NCBI RefSeq assembly: GCF_016862115.1
Contig: NZ_BOMI01000037.1
Span: 1 to 64,000 of the forward strand
Length of the DNA stretch: 64,000 bases
From: Paractinoplanes deccanensis
GTDB taxonomy: Bacteria; Actinomycetota; Actinomycetes; Mycobacteriales; Micromonosporaceae
Reading direction: 5' to 3'
The position numbers and the translations under genes were made by a program. Of the stretch, positions 25,625 to 36,300 are shown piece by piece. How positions within the stretch are numbered: the stretch's first letter is position 1; each line of letters starts with the position of its first letter. The notes under the pieces were generated by a model, which saw only the letters and a list, made by a program, of their open reading frames with translations, did no database searches and was not told the origin of the DNA.

Positions 25625-27978
25625 CGGGGCACCTCCACGCAACGGACGGTCTGCTTGACGAGAGGCACCAGGGCGGGCGCGACGCTCAGCTGCCGTACGC
25701 CGGCGGCGAGCAACCGCGGCACGGCCCGCTCGTCGGCGGCCAGCTCACCGCAGACCGCGACCGGCACCCGGTCACCGGCGGCCCGGCACACCTCGCCGAC
25801 CAGCCGCTCCACGGCCGGATCGAGGCCGGATGCCAGCGACGCGAGGGCGGCGTTGCCCCGCTCGGCGGCCAGCGTGTACTGCGTCAGATCGTTGGTGCCG
25901 ACACTGAGGAAGTCGGCGTACGGGACGAAGTCCGCGGCCCGGAGAGCGGCGGCGGGCACCTCGACCATCATGCCGACCCGCAGATCCGGCGGCCGGCCGG
26001 CGCCGTCACGGGCCACGGCCTCGTCGAGCAGCAGCCGCGCCCGCCGGAGCTCGTCGACGGTGGTCACCATCGGGAACATCAGGCTCACGGGGGCCTCCCG
26101 GGCGACGCGGACGACGGCCAGGAGCTGGTCGGCGAAGACGTCGGGGTGCAGGAGGGAGAGGCGCAGACCCCGCACGCCCAGGAAGGGATTGGCTTCCGCC
26201 GGGGCGGGCAGGTAAGGGACGGGCTTGTCGCTGCCGGCGTCGAGCGTGCGCAGGGTGACGCGGCGGCCGCCCAGGGCCTCGGCGATCCGGCGATAGACGG
26301 CGACCTGCTCGTCCACGCCGGGCGCGGTGGCGCGGTCCTGGAAGAGGAACTCGGTCCGCACCAGCCCGGCGAGGTCGGCGCCGTTCGCGGCGGCGGCCCG
26401 CGCATCGCCGACATCGCCGATGTTGGCGCCGACGGCGACGGTGACGCCGTCGACGGTCACGGCGGGCTCGGAAGCATGGCTGCGGGCCGCGGTCCGCAGC
26501 GCGGCCTCGTGGGAGGCCCGCTCCCGGAACGACGCGAGCACCGGCGGCGGGGGCGCGACGGCGAACTCTCCGGCGGTGCCGTCGAGCGCGATCTCGGTGC
26601 CCGCGGGGATGTCGAGCACGTCGGGGCCGGCCCCGACGACGGCGGGAAGGCCGCGTGTGCGGATCAGGATGGCGGCGTGCGAGGTGGGGCTGCCGGCGGC
26701 CAGCAGAACCCCGGCGACGCGCGACGGATCCAGGAGCGCGGCCCGCGCGGGCGTGAGATCCGCGGCGATCAGCACGCCGCCGCCGGCCGCGGCCGGGGGT
26801 GCGTCGTCGCCGGTCGGCGCATCGGTGGTCACGGCCGGGGCAGGGGCGCCGATCAGGGCGCGCAGGACCTGGTCGCCGACCGCGCGGACGTCGGCGGCCC
26901 GGGCGCGCTGGTAGGGGTCGGTGAGGGAGTCGAAGTCGGCGGCGAGGTCCGTGGTGGCCGTCTGCCAGGCCCGGGGAGCGGGGAGGCCCTGGGCGATCAA
27001 CGAGTCGGCGGCAGGGACGAGGTCGTCGAGGAGCAGGAGGTGGGCGTCGAAGATGCCGGGCTCCGCCGAGCGGATCTGGGCGATGGCGCGGCGGGTCTCG
27101 TCGAGGGCTTGGGTCAGGCGTTGGCGCTCCGGCTCGGGGCCGAGGGAGGGGTGGTCGGGGAGGTTGATGGGGGTTTCGCGGAGGTGCACTGCCGGGCCGA
27201 CGGCGACGCCGGGAGACGCGGCGGTTGGCCCGACGGCCCCGGTGGACAACGACGCCTCATCCGCGACAACGAGAGCCGCGACCCGCCCGAGCGCCTCCCG
27301 CGCCCGCACCCCCGAAGCCCGGATCTCCACGTCATGCCCCTGCAAGGCACCCAACGTCGCCACCCGCGAGAGGCTCGTCGCCGGCACCCACCCCGATCCC
27401 GTCGTCGCATTGCGCAGTTGCACCAGCGCGCCGTCGAAGGACCGCGCCTCGGCCACGAGCCGCGCGGCGGGTCGCGCGTGCAGCCCGTGCGGATGGCTCA
27501 CCGTCACCGTGGCGGACAGCCCGTCATGCTCTTGCGGGAGGGAGGGCGAAGCGGAGGACGGGGCGGGGCCGAGCTGCGACTCCTTGCCGGCCAGCCCCGC
27601 CATCGCCTCCGCGGCCACCTCGTCCCGCCCGGCGCCCGAGGCGGCCGCGACCGTGGCCGCGATCAGTCCCTCGACCAGCGGCGCCGGGCAGAGCACCACC
27701 TTTTCCCGCACCTCGTCGTCGAGCAGTTCGAGGGCCGTCTCCGCCGACAGCACCGCACTGCCCAGGTCCATCAGCACGACCACCCCGTCGCCGGAGTCCG
27801 CCGCCGTGATCGCCTCTGTGATGGCGAGCGCGTCCGTGCCGTACGTCTGCTCGTCGAGGTCGTCGAGGCCCGCCGCGATCTCGACGGCGAGCGGGCGCCC
27901 CTTCGTCATCTCGGCCGCCAGGGCGACCGCCGCCCGGGCCAGGGGGCGGCTGTGCGACACCACCACCAGGCCCACCAT
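25621..27978 (-). CDS. dhaM: DhaM-HPr-Enzyme I multiphosphoryl transfer protein
   Basis: Phosphate relay from PEP to dihydroxyacetone kinase. The 785 residues comprise: an EIIA-Man-like DhaM domain (1-130, His9 in [10 protein letters not shown]), an HPr domain (about 152-245, His167 in [12 protein letters not shown]), and a complete Enzyme I (about 250-785) with the swivelling His434 in [11 protein letters not shown], the PEP-binding barrel ([30 protein letters not shown]) and catalytic Cys743 in [10 protein letters not shown]. Enteric DhaM (about 470 residues) has only a truncated EI; here the EI is full length. The ATG shares one base with the dhaL stop (TGATG). I rejected the longer open frame upstream because it is the dhaL gene read in another frame. 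Confidence 0.92.
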   Translation of the reverse strand: MVGLVVVSHSRPLARAAVALAAEMTKGRPLAVEIAAGLDDLDEQTYGTDALAITEAITAADSGDGVVVLMDLGSAVLSAETALELLDDEVREKVVLCPAPLVEGLIAATVAAASGAGRDEVAAEAMAGLAGKESQLGPAPSSASPSLPQEHDGLSATVTVSHPHGLHARPAARLVAEARSFDGALVQLRNATTGSGWVPATSLSRVATLGALQGHDVEIRASGVRAREALGRVAALVVADEASLSTGAVGPTAASPGVAVGPAVHLRETPINLPDHPSLGPEPERQRLTQALDETRRAIAQIRSAEPGIFDAHLLLLDDLVPAADSLIAQGLPAPRAWQTATTDLAADFDSLTDPYQRARAADVRAVGDQVLRALIGAPAPAVTTDAPTGDDAPPAAAGGGVLIAADLTPARAALLDPSRVAGVLLAAGSPTSHAAILIRTRGLPAVVGAGPDVLDIPAGTEIALDGTAGEFAVAPPPPVLASFRERASHEAALRTAARSHASEPAVTVDGVTVAVGANIGDVGDARAAAANGADLAGLVRTEFLFQDRATAPGVDEQVAVYRRIAEALGGRRVTLRTLDAGSDKPVPYLPAPAEANPFLGVRGLRLSLLHPDVFADQLLAVVRVAREAPVSLMFPMVTTVDELRRARLLLDEAVARDGAGRPPDLRVGMMVEVPAAALRAADFVPYADFLSVGTNDLTQYTLAAERGNAALASLASGLDPAVERLVGEVCRAAGDRVPVAVCGELAADERAVPRLLAAGVRQLSVAPALVPLVKQTVRCVEVPR

Positions 27979-28580
27979 CAGGCGCCGTCCCCCAGCGTTG
28001 TCGCCGCCGCCCGCAGCAGCAGCGCCGCCGAGGTGGCTCCCGGGTCGAGGTGGCCGGCGCTGCGCTCGCCCAGATAGCTGGCCCGGCCCTTGCGCGCGAC
28101 CATCGGGATCGTCGCGTCGCGTCCCTCGTCGGCCGCCCGGGCGGCGTCCTCGATGCTGCCGCCGCCCTCCAGCACCGCGACGGCCGGCGTCAGCGCGTCG
28201 ACCATCGTCTTGTCGCCCGGCTCCGCCTTGCCGCGGGCCGTCACGCCGTCGAGGCCGGCCCGCAGCACCTTGCCGAGCTCCACCGAGTCGCCCGCCGCGG
28301 CGGCCATGCGCAGGAACGCCGTGCCGTAGAGCGGGCCGCTCGCGCCGCCGACCTTGCTGATCAGCGTCATGCCCACCTTTTTCAGCAGGGCGGACGGCGA
28401 GTCGGGTGGTTCCGCCTCCAGCGCCGACACCACCGCGGTGAGGCCGCGGTCCATGTTGACGCCGTGGTCGCCGTCGCCGATCGCCGAGTCGAGCTCGGTG
28501 AGGCGTTGCTTCTCCTGCGCGATCAGGCGCGCGAACTCCCGGATCCACGCCGTGAGCGCCGCCGTGTCCACGGGCTTCAC
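27978..28580 (-). CDS. dhaL: Dihydroxyacetone kinase ADP-binding subunit DhaL
   Basis: 200 residues, the usual size. DhaL carries tightly bound ADP that is rephosphorylated by DhaM and passes the phosphate to dihydroxyacetone on DhaK. The Mg/ADP site is seen in [17 protein letters not shown], followed by [13 protein letters not shown] and [10 protein letters not shown], ending in [18 protein letters not shown] start ([12 protein letters not shown]) overlaps the dhaK stop by 4 bp. Coupled on both sides. Confidence 0.94.
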   Translation of the reverse strand: MKPVDTAALTAWIREFARLIAQEKQRLTELDSAIGDGDHGVNMDRGLTAVVSALEAEPPDSPSALLKKVGMTLISKVGGASGPLYGTAFLRMAAAAGDSVELGKVLRAGLDGVTARGKAEPGDKTMVDALTPAVAVLEGGGSIEDAARAADEGRDATIPMVARKGRASYLGERSAGHLDPGATSAALLLRAAATTLGDGA

Positions 28581-29578
28581 GCTCCGCGCCGGAGGGCGGG
28601 CGTGCGGACGGGCGCGTCCCACAGTCGCAGGATCTCGTCGTCGGCCTTGAGCAGCGTGACCGAGCATCCGGCCATGTCCAGGCTGGTGATGTACGGGCCG
28701 ACGAGCGACCGTGCCACCTCGACGCCGGCCTTGGCGAGCAGCTGCGACACCTCGTTGAACATCAGGTACAGCTCGATCAGCGGTGTCGCGCCCATGCCGT
28801 TGACGAAGACGATGACGCCGTCGCCGCCGGTGAAGTCCAGATCGGACAGGATCGGGCTCACCAGCATCTCGGCGATCTCGTTGGCGGGCGCGACCGGCAC
28901 CCGGCGCCGGCCCGGCTCCCCGTGGATGCCGATGCCGACCTCCATCTGGTCGTCCGGCAGGTCGAAGGTCGGCCGGCCCGCCGCCGGCACCGTGCACGAG
29001 GTCAGGGCAAGACCCATGCTGCGGCCGTACGAGTTGACCTTGCGAGCCACCGCCGCGACCTCGTCGAGCGGGCGGCCCTCCTCGGCGGCGGCCCCCGCGA
29101 TCTTCTCGACCAGCACCGTGGCGCCGACGCCGCGCCGCCCGGCCGTGTAGAGGCTGTCCTGCACGGCCACGTCGTCGTCGACGACCACCGCGACGACCTC
29201 GGTGCCGCTGTCGGCCGCCACCATCTCGGCCGCGATCTCGAAGTTCATGACGTCGCCGGTGTAGTTCTTGACGATGTGCAGCACCCCGGCGCCGCCGTCG
29301 ACGGCCCGGGTGGCCGCGACCATCTGATCGGGCACCGGGGAGGTGAAGACCTCGCCCGCGCACGCCGCGTCGAGCATGCCCGGCCCGACGAAGCCCGCGT
29401 GCAGCGGCTCGTGTCCCGACCCACCGCCGGACACCAGGCCGACCTTGCCGCGCACCGGGGCGTCGCCGCGCACGACGACGCGGTTGTCGTAGTCGACGCG
29501 CAGCTCCGGATGGGCGGCGGCGAAGCCGTGGAGAGCGTCGGTGATCACATTCGCGGGGTCGTTGATGAGCTTCTTCAT
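28577..29578 (-). CDS. dhaK: Dihydroxyacetone kinase substrate-binding subunit DhaK
   Basis: 333 residues; binds dihydroxyacetone covalently as a hemiaminal through a His. Seen are the phosphate/substrate loop [11 protein letters not shown] (about 51-60), [11 protein letters not shown], and the covalent His219 in GIGIHGEPG. The ATG is preceded by GAGGAGCCACC, a good ribosome-binding site. It is the first gene of dhaK-dhaL-dhaM-SDR; the 257-bp gap upstream to the next (divergent) gene holds the promoter, but I see no specific operator. Confidence 0.95.
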   Translation of the reverse strand: MKKLINDPANVITDALHGFAAAHPELRVDYDNRVVVRGDAPVRGKVGLVSGGGSGHEPLHAGFVGPGMLDAACAGEVFTSPVPDQMVAATRAVDGGAGVLHIVKNYTGDVMNFEIAAEMVAADSGTEVVAVVVDDDVAVQDSLYTAGRRGVGATVLVEKIAGAAAEEGRPLDEVAAVARKVNSYGRSMGLALTSCTVPAAGRPTFDLPDDQMEVGIGIHGEPGRRRVPVAPANEIAEMLVSPILSDLDFTGGDGVIVFVNGMGATPLIELYLMFNEVSQLLAKAGVEVARSLVGPYITSLDMAGCSVTLLKADDEILRLWDAPVRTPALRRGA

Positions 29579-29835
29579 GGTGGCTCCTCACCGCTGAGGG
29601 GTACGACCTGCCGCCCCTCAAGCTACGCCCGATCACCACGTCGTCACGACCCGTTCGTACGCGATCTGCAACATGGCAGAGTGACAGCTGGCGGACAGCC
29701 GGGTTGCATGTTCTACTGAGTCAAGGGCAAAACGGACAGCACCCACCACGCGCCGCGATCTCGCCGACTGCTGAGGAGCACCAGCGAGGTGGCGGCTTTT
29801 TGCACCCTCGCGAAACGGAATCCGAGGTGATCACC

Positions 29836-30429
29836 ATGGAAGTCACCGGCTATGTCGCTCTCGGCTCCTTCGCGGTCGCCGCCGCGAGCCTCCTGTTCAG
29901 CGTCCTCGACAAGCGCAAGGACAGGCACCGGCGCATCGTCGTCGAGGTGGAGCAGATCCTGCTGCTTCCCGAGATCGCCGGCTTTCCCGGCAGCACGTTC
30001 GGCGTGACCCTCGACGGCGCCCCGCTCGACGCCCCGCGTTTCTACGTCGTGCGGGCCACCAACACCGGCAGGGCCAGCCTGCGCACCGCCGACATCGAAC
30101 AGCCCCTGACCGTCCGGGTCGCCGACGGGCGCATCGTCCAGGCGGAGGCCGGCTTCCTCGACCACCCCGGCTCCCCGCCGGAGGTTCTGGAGGGCGTGGC
30201 CGTGAGCGGCTCCGGCCGCGCGGTCCAGGCCCCGAAGACGCTGCTCAACCGCGGCAACGCCATCCAGTTCAGCCTCCTCACCGTCGGCAGCACCACGCCG
30301 CCGCAGGTGAGCCTGCGAGCGACCGACTTCAAGGTCGTGCCCAAGGCCGAGCGGTCGGCGGGCGCGGCCTGGACGGTCGCGGTCTTCACGGCCATCGGCG
30401 TCGCGCTGGCCCTGATCTCGATCCTGTGA
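29836..30429 (+). CDS. Hypothetical membrane-anchored protein
   Basis: Unrecognised 197-residue protein with a membrane helix at each end (about 5-23, VALGSFAVAAASLLFSVL, and 177-196, WTVAVFTAIGVALALISIL). The middle is a beta-rich soluble domain (PRFYVVRATNTGRASLRTADI) with DIEQPLTVRV, reminiscent of immunoglobulin-like folds. ATG 29836 follows GAGGTGATCACC. It is transcribed away from dhaK and just upstream of the phospholipase C gene, with which it may share a transcript. Confidence 0.72.
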   Translation: MEVTGYVALGSFAVAAASLLFSVLDKRKDRHRRIVVEVEQILLLPEIAGFPGSTFGVTLDGAPLDAPRFYVVRATNTGRASLRTADIEQPLTVRVADGRIVQAEAGFLDHPGSPPEVLEGVAVSGSGRAVQAPKTLLNRGNAIQFSLLTVGSTTPPQVSLRATDFKVVPKAERSAGAAWTVAVFTAIGVALALISIL

Positions 30430-30491
30430 GTCCCCGCAGTCATCGACTTCCGTACATCGACGGTCCACCTCCGGCCACTAGCTTGCCGACC

Positions 30492-32507
30492 ATGGCAACT
30501 GTTGATCGGCGTACGTTCCTGCACATGCTCGGCATCCCGGCGGTCGCCTCGGCGACGCCGTCCACGCTGGACAAGGCGCTCGCCATCCCGGCGAACAACC
30601 GCACCGGGACCATCGAGGACGTCGAGCACGTCATCTTCCTGATGCAGGAAAACCGCTCCTTCGACCATTACTTCGGCACCATGCGAGGCGTACGGGGATT
30701 CGCCGACCCGCATCCGGTGCGCCAGGGCGACGGCACGCCGGTGTGGCACCAGCGCAACGGGGCGAGCGTGCTGCTGCCGTTCCGCCCCGAGGTCCCCGAC
30801 GTGGGCGCGATGTTCCTGCCCGACCCGCCACACGGGTGGAACGACACGCACGCCGCCTGGAACGGCGGACGGCACGACCGGTTCGTGCCGCACAAGGGCG
30901 TGCAGACGATGACCCACCACGTCCGCGCCGACCTGCCGTACCACTTCGCGCTGGCAGACGCGTTCACCGTCTGCGACAACTACTTCTGCTCGCTGATGGG
31001 CTCCACCGACCCCAACCGCTATCACATGTGGACGGGCTGGGTCGGCAACGACGGCAAGGCCGGTGGCCCGGTCGTCGACAACGCCGAGGCGGGCTACGAC
31101 TGGTCCACCTACCCGGAGCGGCTCGAGCGCGCCGGCGTCTCGTGGAAGATCTACCAGGACATCGGCGTGGGCCTGACCGCCGCCGGCTCCTGGGGCTGGA
31201 CCAGCGACCCGTTCATCGGCAACTACGGCGACAACTCGCTGCTCTACTTCCACCAGTACCAGAACGCGCGGCCGGGCACCCCGCTCGCCGACCGGGCCAA
31301 GACCGGTACCGAGATCAACAAGCTGGGGCGCGACCCGGAGCAGCTGCTCACCGACTTCCGCGACGACGTCCGCAACGACCGCCTGCCGCGGGTGAGCTGG
31401 ATCGTCGCGCCGGAGGCCTACTCCGAGCACCCGAACTGGGGCCCGCACTACGGCGAGTGGTACGTCTCGCGCGTGATCGACATCCTGGCGGACAACCCGC
31501 GGGTGTGGAGCAAGATGGCCCTCTTCCTCACGTACGACGAGGAGGGCGGCTTCTTCGACCACCTGGTCCCGCCGACGCCGGGCGAGTCGACAGTGCCCAT
31601 CACGAACGAGATCTTCCCGGGCAGCTCGAACCACCCCTCCGGCCCGTACGGCCTGGGCATCCGCGTCCCCACCATCGTGGTGTCGCCGTGGACCCGCGGC
31701 GGCTACGTCAACTCGCAGGTGTTCGACCACACCTCGCTGATCCGGTTCCTCGAGAAGCGCTTCGGCCTCGCCGAAACCAACATCACCCCGTGGCGGCGCG
31801 CCGTCGTGGGCGACCTGACCAGCGCGTTCGACTTCGAGAACCCGAACCGGCGCCTGCCGGAGCTGCCCGGCACCGCCGACTTCAAGCCCGTCGCACTGAC
31901 CCGCCGGCCGGACGAGGTCCCGGTGCCGCCCGCCGGCCCGGCGCTGCCGGAGCAGGAGCGCGGCGTCCGCCCGGCCCGCCCGCTGCCCTACCGGCTGCAC
32001 GTCGACGGGCACGCCGGCGAGGACGGTCTCACCGTCGAGTTCCGCAACACCGGGCAGGCCGCCGCCGTCTTCCACGCCCACTCGGACGATCCGGCGGTGG
32101 CGCCGCGCACGTACACCGTCGAGCCCGGCAAGCGGCTGACCGGCACGTGGGCGGGCACGCCGGCGCTGGAGGTGCGCGGCCCGAACGGCTTCTTCCGCCG
32201 CTTCGCGGGCAGCGCCGGCGTCGCGGTGCGGATGCGCGGCGACGACCACCGCCGGACGGTCACGCTGGAGATCCGCAACCACGGCACCGCACGGGCCGAG
32301 GTGACCATCACCGACCGCTACACCCACAAGACCGAGAGGCTGTCGGTACGCCCGGGAGCGAGCCGCACGTACGAGCGAGCGACCGCCCGCACGCACGGCT
32401 GGTACGACCTCACGGTGACCGGCGCGGGCCTGGAGCGCCGCTACGCCGGCCACCTCGAGAACGGCCGGGAGAGCATCAGCGACCCGGCGATGGGCGGGCT
32501 CGTCTAG
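30492..32507 (+). CDS. Phosphocholine-specific phospholipase C, Tat-exported
   Basis: Secreted phosphoesterase that cleaves phosphatidylcholine or sphingomyelin, aiding phosphate scavenging. 671 residues. The N-terminus has a twin-arginine signal (DRRTFLHMLGIPAVASA). The catalytic domain (about 40-435) begins with HVIFLMQENRSFDHYFGTM, the metal and nucleophile region of the PF04185 family, and includes TYDEEGGFFDH and VPTIVVSPWTRGG. Two C-terminal DUF756 domains follow (about 470-555 and 570-650). ATG 30492 is used because the upstream 22 residues do not fit a Tat leader. The stop overlaps, in the CTAG tetramer, with that of the convergent DUF3455 gene. Confidence 0.92.
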   Translation: MATVDRRTFLHMLGIPAVASATPSTLDKALAIPANNRTGTIEDVEHVIFLMQENRSFDHYFGTMRGVRGFADPHPVRQGDGTPVWHQRNGASVLLPFRPEVPDVGAMFLPDPPHGWNDTHAAWNGGRHDRFVPHKGVQTMTHHVRADLPYHFALADAFTVCDNYFCSLMGSTDPNRYHMWTGWVGNDGKAGGPVVDNAEAGYDWSTYPERLERAGVSWKIYQDIGVGLTAAGSWGWTSDPFIGNYGDNSLLYFHQYQNARPGTPLADRAKTGTEINKLGRDPEQLLTDFRDDVRNDRLPRVSWIVAPEAYSEHPNWGPHYGEWYVSRVIDILADNPRVWSKMALFLTYDEEGGFFDHLVPPTPGESTVPITNEIFPGSSNHPSGPYGLGIRVPTIVVSPWTRGGYVNSQVFDHTSLIRFLEKRFGLAETNITPWRRAVVGDLTSAFDFENPNRRLPELPGTADFKPVALTRRPDEVPVPPAGPALPEQERGVRPARPLPYRLHVDGHAGEDGLTVEFRNTGQAAAVFHAHSDDPAVAPRTYTVEPGKRLTGTWAGTPALEVRGPNGFFRRFAGSAGVAVRMRGDDHRRTVTLEIRNHGTARAEVTITDRYTHKTERLSVRPGASRTYERATARTHGWYDLTVTGAGLERRYAGHLENGRESISDPAMGGLV

Positions 32508-33073
32508 CGCCAGAAGACATAGACCCCGCCGTACGGGACGGACTTCTTCTCGCCGTTCACGCAGGTGCCGGCCGGGGCCGTGCCACCGGAGGTCAGCAGC
32601 CGGTTGATGTAGGTGGCGCGGCCCAGCACGCCGCTGCCCGAGGACTCGGTGACCTTGAGCAGCAGCTCCGGGATCGTGCCGGCACGCGGGCTCTCGGCCT
32701 CCTTGGCCGCCTTGACGAGCGAGCCGTCGCGCGTCGACTGCCAGCTCGGGCCGGCGAAGTGGTGGACGCGGCCGCCGGTGCCGAGCAGCTGCGCCTCGGG
32801 CACGGAGGCGCCGGCGAAGGAGCCGTTGGCGCACGTGTACGTCTGGGTGCCCGACACGACGACGTACGCGCCGAGCGGCTTCACGCCCGCGGGCGGCTTG
32901 ATCGCGGCAGGGATCCCCGGGATCGACACGGCCCTGCCGTCCGGGGCGGTGACCGCCACCGTGGGCTGCTCGGCCGCTGACGCGTTGTAGGTCACCGCGC
33001 CGACGGCGGCCACCACGGCCGCCATCCCCACCCCGGCGACGGCACGGATCCGGGAACGCTTCGAGTTGAGCAT
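32504..33073 (-). CDS. Secreted DUF3455 protein
   Basis: 189 residues. A signal peptide (about 1-33: positively charged SKRSRIR, hydrophobic VAGVGMAAVVAAVGAV, then YNASA) precedes a DUF3455-type domain with GVKPLGAYVVVSGTQTYTC, GTGGRVHHFAGPSWQ and the ending YGGVYVFWR. Four cysteines or fewer are present; function is unknown. The ATG has GAGGAGACTCC before it. It converges with phospholipase C, sharing the stop-codon bases. Confidence 0.82.
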   Translation of the reverse strand: MLNSKRSRIRAVAGVGMAAVVAAVGAVTYNASAAEQPTVAVTAPDGRAVSIPGIPAAIKPPAGVKPLGAYVVVSGTQTYTCANGSFAGASVPEAQLLGTGGRVHHFAGPSWQSTRDGSLVKAAKEAESPRAGTIPELLLKVTESSGSGVLGRATYINRLLTSGGTAPAGTCVNGEKKSVPYGGVYVFWR

Positions 33074-33317
33074 GGAGTCTCCTCGCTTGGGGGCGTGAGC
33101 GTCGCCCCGTCCCTCAGCAACACGAACCCCGGCCGCGCACAGATCTAGATCAACATCGATGCGGCACGTTCGTCCCCCCGCATTGGCCCGAACGGCCCAT
33201 GCCGTCTGTTTACCCAGCTCAGAATGCATCCTGTGGCGTACATGGACGGTCGCAAGAGACGTATCGCAGCGTTCCCGCGCCGTTCACATCGTTGCCGATC
33301 CCCCTTACTCTCAGTCA

Positions 33318-36300
33318 GTGCATCTCGGCGCTCCCCTCGACGAGGCGGACAAGATCAGCTCGGTTGTCGGCGCGGTCGTCGCGGTGCTCACCGCCTTCGG
33401 CGTCAGACTCGGCTTTCGGTGGTTCCGGCGTCTTCGCCTGCGAATGCGGTGGCTTCCCGTACGCCGGCTCCCCGAGCCCGCGGTCGAGCGTCTGCTCCAG
33501 GCGCAACGGGTCGCGGCGGAACAGTCCACGTACGAACCCTGGCGCTTCGGTCAGCCCTTGCTCGGTGAGACCTACGTCGAGCAGCAGACCGAGGAGCTGC
33601 CGTCGGAACGGGCCGAGGAGCCGGCGCGCTTCGACGCAGGCGAGATGCTGGCGAGGTTCCACGACGTCGTGGTGGTCGGCGGCCCCGGCACGGGCAAGTC
33701 GACGCTCGCGAACACCCTGGTCCGTGAGTCGGCCGCATTCTGGTCCAGCGCCGGGCGGTTCCGGCCGGCGGCCTCGCCGCTGAGCAGCACGGTCGCCGTG
33801 CGGGTGCCGGCCTCCGACCTCGCCCAGGCCAAGGGCGACACCCTCGCGGAGGCACTCGCCGCCCACTTCACGGACTCGGGCATCCCACTCGGCGCCGACA
33901 CGTTCCGCCGGCAACCGGTGCGGCGGGCGACCTGGCTGATCGTCCTCGACGGCTTCGACGAGGTCCTGTCCTCGGTCGCCCGCAGCCGTCTTCTCACCCT
34001 GATCCGACACGAGCTGACGAGCCCGAACCGGACCACGCGGCTCCTCGTCACGAGCCGATCCCCCTTGGAAACCGCCGTCAAGGCCACCGAGCTGCGCCTC
34101 TGTGTCTTCGACGACGAGCGCCTCGAGCTCTTCGCCGGGAAGTGGTTCCGGTGCCGGCGCAGCCAGGACCCGCGGGGTGAGGCGGGACGTTTCCTGGCCC
34201 GGTTCGGCGCCGGACCGCTGGCGAACCTGATCCGGGTTCCCCTGATGGCCGCCATGGCGGCGGTGATTCACGAGTTCGACCGCGCCGTGCGCCCACCGAC
34301 TTCCCGGACCGAGCTCTACGAGCAGTTCGTGGACGTTCTCCGCAGATCACGTGGCCCGCTGCCGGAGCTCGGCCGGCCCGAGGCTGCCGTCTGGCTCGGC
34401 GAGAACCTCGACGGGCTTCTCGGGGCGACCGCATGCGAAACGATCCGGTCCGGTCCCGGCACGGTTTTCTCGGCGGCTGCCGACTACTGCGCACGGGAGG
34501 CACCCGCACCGATCAGGGCGTGGCTGCGCTCGTCCGAGGGTCTAGCCGCCTTGCGCGAGCACCTGCTGGCGACGTCGCTGATCATGTCGGACGGCGTCAC
34601 CCTCACCTTCATCCATCACAGCGTGGCGGAGTTCCTGGCGGCCTCGGGTCAACCCGCCGATCTGCCGCGCCTGCTCGCGGACATGGGCGATCCGGCCACT
34701 CGAAGCTACGCGCTGTTCTGTGTCGCTCGCGCCGGTCTGGCCCCGGCCGCGATCTCCGCTCTCCTCCGGGGACCGGGCAGTGATCCGATCCGGGCCGGCC
34801 ACCTCCTGCTGGACGGCACGGCCGTCCCGCCCGGGATCCAGCGGCAGGTCGCAGCCGACCTGGGCGACTGCTTGCTGAGCGACGGCGCCACGGCCGGCGA
34901 GGCACTGACTCTGCTGGCGGGTCTGGCGGCACTCGACCATGACGTGGCCGACTGGCTCGCCGTGACGGCGAGGTCGCCGCAAACGCCGCCGTGGCCCCGG
35001 ACACTGATCAGCGACATGATCGCCAACGTCGACGTCACGCTGGGCACCCAGCTGCTGAACGACGTGGCAAAGGATCGGCGGATCGAGGAGCGCTGCCGGC
35101 GCTGGGCCGCTCATCGTTTGATCAGCCATGGCGATGTCATGGGTCGTCACCTGCTGAACGGGATGGAGAAACGGGCCGGGCGCGGCGCCTCCACCAACGA
35201 GCCCGGCACCTCGCTGGCGATGCTCGCCGACCGGCAGATCGCGATGGACCGGCGACACGGCCTTCCGGTCCGTGCTGAGGCCGCCCTGCGACTGATGGAA
35301 GATCCCCGCAACGACGATCCTCACATTCGAGACGTGCTGAGGCGCATATGCCGCGACGGCAACGCGCCCGCCGGCCTCCGCCGCAAGGCCGCGGCCACCC
35401 TCGCCTCCCACAGGGCACCGAGCGGCGTCCGCGACATCGAGGAGCTGCTTCGCGACCGGGCGACCCCCGAGGACACGATGGCAACCGTTGTCGAGACGTT
35501 GGCCACCGCGGCCGGAGACGAGGCCATCGGCATCCTGGAGGCGATGGCGACGGATCCGTCCGTTCCGCTGGCGACCCGCACCTCGATTCTGACGAGCTCC
35601 CGGCTCAGCCTCGACTACAGCCTGCCGAAGCGGGTCGCGCTCGATCCCACGGCGGAGCCGGAGCTGCGCACCGAGGCCGTCCGCTTCTTTCGGAACCACG
35701 GCGGGGGCCACGGCGCGATACACGCCCTGTGCACGGATCGGAGCGCTCCGCAACCGACCCGCGCTCTCGTGATCGACACCATGCGCCTCGGCTCCTGCCC
35801 GGAAGATCTACCCCTGCTCCGCCACGTCGCCACCGATCCTCGGGACGATGGCATACTGCGCCTCCACGCCGCCAAGGTCCTGCTGGATCGCGGCGACCCG
35901 GCCGCCGAGACCGTGCTCCGCGACCTGGCAAGAGGCCGGCACGCCGACTGGTGGCTCGCCCGCGGCGCCGCGGATCTGCTGCAAGCTCCCGCGCCCTCCG
36001 CTCCGTCGGCTGAAGCCGCCGAGCAGATCGCGATCGGGCTCGCCGACGAGCCGGATACTCCCTTCGCCGTGCTGGACGACCCGGCGGTCCTCCGCAAGCA
36101 GGTGGCCGACCACAAATTCGAGATCTACGACCGCAGAGCGGCCGCATCCCGCCTCCTGAGCATGGCGGAAGCCTCCCAGGCAGAGTGGGTCATCCACTTC
36201 GCCTGGAGTCAGGACGGCACGAGCACACGCCGTTCCGAGGACGTCGACGAGCTTCAGGACCTGGTGGTCGACCACCTCTCCTCCCGGCCGAACTCGCTGG

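Noticed and set aside
27979..28548. Longer N-terminus for dhaM (190 extra residues)
   Set aside because: It overlaps dhaL in another frame; the ATG at 27978 starts exactly at the DhaM domain and is joined to the dhaL stop.
30042..32834. 930-residue open frame on the minus strand
   Set aside because: Antisense to the phospholipase C gene and neighbours; composition is shadow-like and no start or motif is supported.
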